Shown: piece by piece, positions 6,745-10,211 of the stretch
Position numbering within the stretch: the first letter of the stretch is position 1
Layout of the letters: the number at the start of each line of letters is the position of its first letter
Source: DAORHV01 sp964513925
GTDB lineage: Bacteria; Patescibacteriota; Gracilibacteria; Peribacterales; Peribacteraceae
DNA: 10,211 nt
Direction: 5' to 3'
Assembly (NCBI GenBank): GCA_964513925.1
Contig: CAZENR010000032.1
Coordinates: 1-10,211 of the forward strand
The notes under the pieces: generated by a model
What the model was told of the DNA's origin: nothing
What the model saw: the letters and a program-made list of their open reading frames with translations, nothing else
Databases searched by the model: none
Made by a program: the position numbers and the translations under genes

Positions 6745-7911
6745 ATGTCACATCCCTTCACTCGTTTGCCGTCACCCAAGCCCGATCCAATCTTCGCGAT
6801 TACCGCGGAGGCAATTGCAGCGGGTCCCCAGGCAATCAACGGAACCATCGGCGTGGTCATGGACGAAGAGGGGAAGGTGCTCATGTTTCCCAGCGTCGCC
6901 GCCGCGCTCAAAGATCTTGGCTCAGCGCTGCAGAAGCAGAACATGGGTTACCCGGCACTTGCGGGAATGCAGTCGTTCCGCACTGCGGTTACCAAGCTCA
7001 TATTGGGCAACCGCAACGATTGCATCACCGCGTTCGCCACCACTGGCGGTACGGGTGCAGTCACCATTAACCTGCGTCTCATCAAGCTGCTGTATCCGGA
7101 TGCCCCTGTCATCCTGCCGCTTCCGGCGTGGGCAAACCATCCTCCGGTCTGCCGTGCGGCAGGTATTCCCATTATCGAGGTGCCATACCTGTCTAGCGAC
7201 CAGCGACCGCAAATAGACCGGTTACTTGCCGCCATTCAAGATGCCAAGGGTCCATTTTCCATTCTCTTGCAGGTGGGTTGCCACAATCCCACCGGCTTAG
7301 ACTTTACCGACGATCAGTGGAAACACATTATCGATGCGCTCAAAGAAAAAGAGTGTATCGCGCTGCTGGATTTTGCCTACCAGGGGTTCAAAGGCGAGCC
7401 GGCAGCGGACGCAGCTCCCATCCATTGGTTCGCCGATGCCAAGATTCCGCTGCTCGTTGCCTGGTCTGCATCAAAAAACCATTCCATATACGGACTACGG
7501 TGCGGCCTGGCATGCGCTTTTGCGCCCAATGCGGCAATGCAGCAAACGCTGGAAGGGCATTACTCCACGCTTACCCGCGGTATTCACTCCGCGGCGTCCA
7601 CGTTTGGGCAATTGGTGGTTGCCCGCGTGCAAGAAACGTATCAGAAAGAGTGGTTGGCCGATCTGCGCAGTGCGCGCGACACGGTTGGAGCCAAGCGCCA
7701 GGCAATGCTAAAGCACTTGCCGCCGGCGTTCCGGAATGCGGTCAGCGGTCACGGCATGTTCGCCATGTTGCCGCTTACGCCGGAGCAAGTGGACGAACTG
7801 AAGTTGAAGCATCAGGTGTTTCTTACGCGGGATGGCCGCATCAATATCGCGGGCATTCCCTACAAGCGCATAGAAGAACTGTGCAAGAAGATAACGGCGG
7901 TCGCCGGTTGA
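6745..7911 (+). CDS. Class I (AspC/TyrB-type) aminotransferase, probably aromatic
   Basis: A 388-residue PLP enzyme expected to transaminate phenylpyruvate and 4-hydroxyphenylpyruvate, closing the pathway to Phe and Tyr. It matches the AspC/TyrB subfamily: LPAWANH (Trp140 equivalent), CHNPTGLDFTDDQW (Asn194), LDFAYQGF (Asp222, Tyr225), Schiff-base Lys244 in SASKNHSIYGLR with the phosphate-binding Arg252, LTRGIHS with Arg278 (Arg292 equivalent, which contacts the side-chain carboxylate of dicarboxylic substrates), and GRINIAG with Arg365 (Arg386, alpha-carboxylate). Keeping the Arg292 equivalent implies aspartate or glutamate as amino donor. The aromatic role comes from context, since it follows pheA by 21 bases. 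A general aspartate aminotransferase is the alternative. No Shine-Dalgarno motif precedes the ATG. It is the last gene before the only sizeable intergenic gap. Confidence 0.9.
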   Translation: MSHPFTRLPSPKPDPIFAITAEAIAAGPQAINGTIGVVMDEEGKVLMFPSVAAALKDLGSALQKQNMGYPALAGMQSFRTAVTKLILGNRNDCITAFATTGGTGAVTINLRLIKLLYPDAPVILPLPAWANHPPVCRAAGIPIIEVPYLSSDQRPQIDRLLAAIQDAKGPFSILLQVGCHNPTGLDFTDDQWKHIIDALKEKECIALLDFAYQGFKGEPAADAAPIHWFADAKIPLLVAWSASKNHSIYGLRCGLACAFAPNAAMQQTLEGHYSTLTRGIHSAASTFGQLVVARVQETYQKEWLADLRSARDTVGAKRQAMLKHLPPAFRNAVSGHGMFAMLPLTPEQVDELKLKHQVFLTRDGRINIAGIPYKRIEELCKKITAVAG

Positions 7912-7915
7912 TTTC

Positions 7916-7943
7916 TTGACATATGGAGCTACCGGCGTACAGT
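7916..7943 (+). promoter_or_regulatory. Putative sigma70-type promoter for the methyltransferase genes
   Basis: A perfect -35 hexamer TTGACA (7916-7921) is followed after 16 bases by TACAGT (7938-7943), which matches four of six -10 consensus bases. It begins 4 bases after the aminotransferase stop and faces the 8089 gene. Transcription would start near 7950 and give a leader of about 140 bases. It would separate the S-methylmethionine genes from the aromatic operon. The call rests on consensus match and position only. Confidence 0.45.
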
Positions 7944-7960
7944 GCGCCCGTGGTTACACG

Positions 7961-8060
7961 CTCTGTCTCCATGATGGCCATGTCGATGCGTCCCGCGAGG
8001 ACAGAGGTCGCCATGAGCTAAACACCGCTCATAGCCACCCGCCTCGCGCCGCAGCCGAGG
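7961..8060 (+). promoter_or_regulatory. Candidate structured 5' leader (possible attenuator or riboswitch), class not recognised
   Basis: Four pairings are visible. CTCTGTC (7961-7967) can pair with GACAGAG (8000-8006). A hairpin pairs ATGAGC (8013-8018) with GCTCAT (8027-8032), extended outward to GGT (8006-8008) and ACC (8037-8039) with two single mismatches. CGCGAGG (7994-8000) can pair with CCTCGCG (8042-8048). CCTCG (8042-8046) can instead pair with CGAGG (8056-8060) ahead of a T-rich run. The last two are mutually exclusive, like an antiterminator and a terminator. Single 7-base matches are expected by chance in a leader this size, so this is only a candidate. The sequence does not show the conserved cores I know for SAM-I, SAH, THF or cobalamin riboswitches. 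Confidence 0.25.
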
Positions 8061-8070
8061 TTCTCTTTTT
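8042..8070 (+). terminator. Putative intrinsic terminator or attenuator hairpin
   Basis: A 5-bp G/C-rich stem, CCTCG (8042-8046) with CGAGG (8056-8060), has a 9-base loop and is followed by TTCTCTTTTT (8061-8070). It ends 18 bases before the ATG at 8089. The stem is short for a strong terminator. If real, it would either end read-through from the aromatic operon or attenuate transcripts from the promoter at 7916. Because it lies downstream of that promoter, attenuation is the more interesting reading. Confidence 0.4.
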
Positions 8071-8088
8071 GCTACTTCCCTTCCTCTT

Positions 8089-8988
8089 ATGAACTCCTCA
8101 GACTTGCAACACCCCGTAGATGTTCGCGATATTCTCCCGGATACCTACGATGGCAATACCATTATCAACTGTCCGCCGTGGGCCTTTAAGCCAGATCAGT
8201 GGACGCGTGCATTCCTTCGCGGCGTAGCCAAGCTCGATCTTCGCGACGCAGTGTCGGCGGAAGCCGGTGTCGGCCCGGGTACCAACCAGCTCTACGTCAC
8301 GCGCGTGCAGAAGCCAGGTATTTCCTATGGATCGGATCTAGATGGCCGCTTGCCAAAAGTGGCTTCGGGAAACGTGCTGCATGCAGCGGGACAGGAATCA
8401 CAGCAACGCTTCACTCCGATTCATGGCAACCAGAGCTTGCTCTCTTGGATAGTACGGCAGCGGCTGGATGTAGTCCTTGCCTGTATTCCACAGGTTCCAG
8501 CAGACCATCATGACGAAGAGACCTTGGCGCAAGTGCGCAAGTTCGCGGCAACCGTGAATGGCAACGGTACCGATGTGCAAACCGACGCCCTCTCGCACTA
8601 CTACGACCCCGATACGTACGTATCCGACTTAAACGTTTTCGGTCTTGGGCTCAACGATCATTTACTGCAACAAGCGCGCGGCGTGCTGCGCGCCAAGGGT
8701 AAGGCGATTCTCAACCTTGGCGGCCGCCCGGGCCGTGCAACGCTCGAGCATTTGTTTAAAAAGAATGGCTTTACGCCAACGCTTTTGCACAGCGAACTTA
8801 TTGCACAGCACGCCGGTACGGACTTAGAGCCGCTAGCAACGCTGGAAGCGCAGACCGATCACAAATTTGAATTTTTCTCCGATGCTGAAGGCAAGCGTCA
8901 AATTACCGCGCGTGAGGCCGAAGATCTGCGCCGTGCCGGACACACCGTGTACCACAACATCTACGTGTTTTCCGGCGAGGTGGCGTAA
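8089..8988 (+). CDS. Methionine S-methyltransferase-like protein (MMT/MmtN-type SAM-dependent methyltransferase)
   Basis: A 299-residue class I SAM methyltransferase. The SAM loop is AEAGVGPGTNQLY (57-69), the second acidic motif GSDLDGR (81-87), and the NPPY-like motif CIPQVP (132-137). Beyond the fold, the C-terminal half follows the N-terminal methyltransferase domain of plant methionine S-methyltransferase as I remember it: GCIPQ, FGLGL, the NMGGRPG box (here NLGGRPGR, 209-216), TDISALVEIE (here TDLEPLATLE), HRFEFF (here HKFEFF, 258-263) and a later TAR motif. Its length matches that domain and the bacterial MmtN enzymes, not full-length plant MMT, which carries an extra aminotransferase-like domain. 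Predicted reaction: L-methionine plus AdoMet gives S-methylmethionine plus AdoHcy. The homocysteine methyltransferase 18 bases downstream supports this. Family assignment is fairly sure; the substrate is inferred. The ATG follows a pyrimidine-rich tract with no Shine-Dalgarno motif. Confidence 0.75.
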   Translation: MNSSDLQHPVDVRDILPDTYDGNTIINCPPWAFKPDQWTRAFLRGVAKLDLRDAVSAEAGVGPGTNQLYVTRVQKPGISYGSDLDGRLPKVASGNVLHAAGQESQQRFTPIHGNQSLLSWIVRQRLDVVLACIPQVPADHHDEETLAQVRKFAATVNGNGTDVQTDALSHYYDPDTYVSDLNVFGLGLNDHLLQQARGVLRAKGKAILNLGGRPGRATLEHLFKKNGFTPTLLHSELIAQHAGTDLEPLATLEAQTDHKFEFFSDAEGKRQITAREAEDLRRAGHTVYHNIYVFSGEVA

Positions 8989-9006
8989 AGTACCCGCATT
9001 CCCCAC

Positions 9007-9918
9007 ATGATCATGACCCGATTCTCCGCCTTTCAACAGCGCATGCACGCCAAGGAGAAGCTCCTTCTTTCCGGCGCGTTCGGTACCGAGCTGACGCGTC
9101 GCGGCGTACCTACCGATTTACCGCTGTGGTCGGCGCCTGCAAACGTGGATCACCCGGATGTCGTGCAAGCCATTCACTTGGAGTATTTGCAGTGCAACGT
9201 CGATCTCATTTCCACCAACACGTTCCGCACCAACCGCCGTACGCTCGAAAAGGCCGGCAAGACCGCGGCTGACGCCCGCAGCTGGACGGATGCCGCATGC
9301 GCGTTGGCAAAAGAGGCCCGCCGGCAATCCGGGCGCGATGCGGTAGTGATCGGCGGTTCCATGGCGTCTCTGGAAGACTGTTACCAGCCCGACATTGTTC
9401 CGCCGGATAGCGAGCTTCTACCCGAGCATGCCGAGCACGCGAAAAACCTGGCCGACGGCGGCGTGGATTTTTTGTTCATCGAAACCATCAACTGCATCCG
9501 CGAGGCCGTCGCCTGTATGAAGGGTGCCAGCGCCACCAAGCTGCCTACTATTCTCAGCTTCGTCTGCAACCGCAAAGGAGATCTGCTTTCCGGCGAACGC
9601 ATTGAAGACGCGGTGGCAGCGGTGTTGCCGTACAAGCCCGTTGCGCTGTTTACCAACTGCTCGCCGCCGGATGTCATCGATGCGTCGGTGCAGCGCCTGC
9701 TTGCAGCTACAACGCTGCCAGTTGGCGTGCATGCCAACGGCGATGGCGGGCCGCAAGACGTGGCCGGATGGGCATTTACCGGACAGGATTTGTCCGATGC
9801 TTATGCCGAATACGGCAAGAAGTGGTGGGCCGCAGGTGCCACGGTGGTCGGCGCATGCTGCGGCAGTAATCCGACGTACATTCGCAAGCTGGACCAGGTG
9901 CGCAAGCAACTTGAATAA
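9007..9918 (+). CDS. mmuM: Homocysteine S-methyltransferase (MmuM-type, zinc-dependent)
   Basis: A 303-residue barrel enzyme that transfers a methyl group to homocysteine to make methionine. The three zinc-binding cysteines are in place: Cys218 in FTNCSPPD, and Cys284 and Cys285 in VGACCGSNPTYI. The N-terminal loop reads SGAFGTELTRRG, where most relatives have D-G-G/A at its start, so one acidic residue is replaced by serine. STNTFRTN and FLFIETIN also fit the family. The length equals single-domain MmuM/HMT proteins, with no cobalamin or folate domains, so the methyl donor should be a sulfonium compound such as S-methylmethionine or AdoMet. The MMT-like gene directly upstream suggests S-methylmethionine. 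The start is ATG 9007; ATG 9013 is equally possible and removes two residues. Riboflavin synthase follows after 21 bases, probably on the same transcript. Confidence 0.88.
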   Translation: MIMTRFSAFQQRMHAKEKLLLSGAFGTELTRRGVPTDLPLWSAPANVDHPDVVQAIHLEYLQCNVDLISTNTFRTNRRTLEKAGKTAADARSWTDAACALAKEARRQSGRDAVVIGGSMASLEDCYQPDIVPPDSELLPEHAEHAKNLADGGVDFLFIETINCIREAVACMKGASATKLPTILSFVCNRKGDLLSGERIEDAVAAVLPYKPVALFTNCSPPDVIDASVQRLLAATTLPVGVHANGDGGPQDVAGWAFTGQDLSDAYAEYGKKWWAAGATVVGACCGSNPTYIRKLDQVRKQLE

Positions 9919-9939
9919 AGTGCGCGTATACTTTTGCAC

Positions 9940-10211
9940 GTGTTTACCGGAATTATCGAAGCCACGGCAACTGTGCTCAGCCAGCAAGACGGAACGCTGG
10001 TACTCAAGCGTCCGCGCATGTTCGACGACTTGAAGGTCGGCAGCTCCGTTTCGGTATCGGGCGTCTGCCTGTCTGTCACGCAGTTCAATGCAGAGAGCAT
10101 GCATTTCGACGTTATTCCCACCACGCTCAAAAAAACCAAGCTCGGCTTTCTGAAGGCCGGCGATGCCGTGAACGTGGAGCGCGCCATGCAGGCAGGCGGC
10201 CGCTTCGATGG
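9940..10211 (+). CDS. ribE: Riboflavin synthase alpha chain, N-terminal part (3' end outside window)
   Basis: The enzyme dismutates two molecules of 6,7-dimethyl-8-ribityllumazine into riboflavin and a pyrimidine. The frame opens with a GTG at 9940 encoding MFTGIIEA, the near-invariant N-terminus of the family, which fixes this start although it is not ATG. About 90 codons of a roughly 200-residue protein are visible, covering the first of two lumazine-binding barrels. Family motifs are GVCLSVT (usually GVCLTV), PTTLKKTKLG (usually PETLxxTxLG, so Glu is Thr here) and VNVERAMQAGGRFDG at the edge. No Shine-Dalgarno motif precedes it. Its 21-base distance from the homocysteine methyltransferase suggests cotranscription, though no functional link with S-methylmethionine is evident. 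Confidence 0.92.
   Translation, partial: MFTGIIEATATVLSQQDGTLVLKRPRMFDDLKVGSSVSVSGVCLSVTQFNAESMHFDVIPTTLKKTKLGFLKAGDAVNVERAMQAGGRFD

Noticed and set aside
7944..8088. Known SAM, SAH, THF or cobalamin riboswitch
   Set aside because: The conserved core sequences of these classes, as far as I remember them, were not found; only generic stems are visible.
9927..9932. TATACT as a -10 box for a leaderless riboflavin synthase transcript
   Set aside because: No -35 match at suitable spacing and no extended -10 TG; the 21-base gap is better explained by cotranscription.
1..10211. UGA recoding (as in Gracilibacteria or Absconditabacteria)
   Set aside because: TGA ends aroB, chorismate mutase, tyrA and the aminotransferase exactly where the families end, and no TGA occurs inside conserved domains.
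1..10211. Mobile elements, CRISPR, tRNA or rRNA
   Set aside because: No transposase, integrase, direct or inverted repeat array, or cloverleaf-like sequence was found; nearly all bases belong to metabolic genes.

Overview
This is a bacterial window that is almost entirely coding. All genes lie on the + strand, GC content is in the mid-50s percent by eye, and the standard genetic code fits, because TGA is a genuine stop at several gene ends. Genes abut or overlap by a few bases, two pairs of enzymes are fused, and almost no start has a recognisable Shine-Dalgarno sequence. Compact, fusion-rich operons without Shine-Dalgarno motifs would fit a small-genome lineage such as Patescibacteria/CPR (for example the Peribacteria group). 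This placement is a weak inference; no marker gene in the window settles the taxonomy.

Region 1 (1-7911) is one run of aromatic amino acid genes: 3' part of aroB; an aroA-aroK fusion (EPSP synthase plus shikimate kinase); an aroD-aroE fusion (type I dehydroquinase plus shikimate dehydrogenase); aroC; a free-standing AroQ-fold chorismate mutase; tyrA; pheA; and an AspC/TyrB-type aminotransferase. Together they cover every step from DAHP to phenylalanine and tyrosine. Only DAHP synthase is absent, and it may lie upstream. The order DHQ synthase, EPSP synthase, shikimate kinase, dehydroquinase, shikimate dehydrogenase is the domain order of the fungal pentafunctional AROM protein, here split over three abutting genes.

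Region 2 (7912-8088) is the only sizeable intergenic gap (177 bases). It holds a good sigma70-like promoter (TTGACA, 16 bases, TACAGT), a leader with several possible stems, and a hairpin plus T-rich tract just before the next gene. This layout could be an attenuator or riboswitch, but no known class was recognised.

Region 3 (8089-10211) holds a 299-residue protein that resembles the methyltransferase domain of plant methionine S-methyltransferase (and the bacterial MmtN type), then a zinc-type homocysteine S-methyltransferase, then the start of riboflavin synthase. One enzyme would make S-methylmethionine from methionine and AdoMet. The next would use it to methylate homocysteine, giving two methionines. 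This is an apparent two-gene S-methylmethionine cycle, best known from plants, and is the most interesting item in the window together with the AROM-like gene order.

No tRNA, rRNA, mobile element, CRISPR array or significant repeat was seen.
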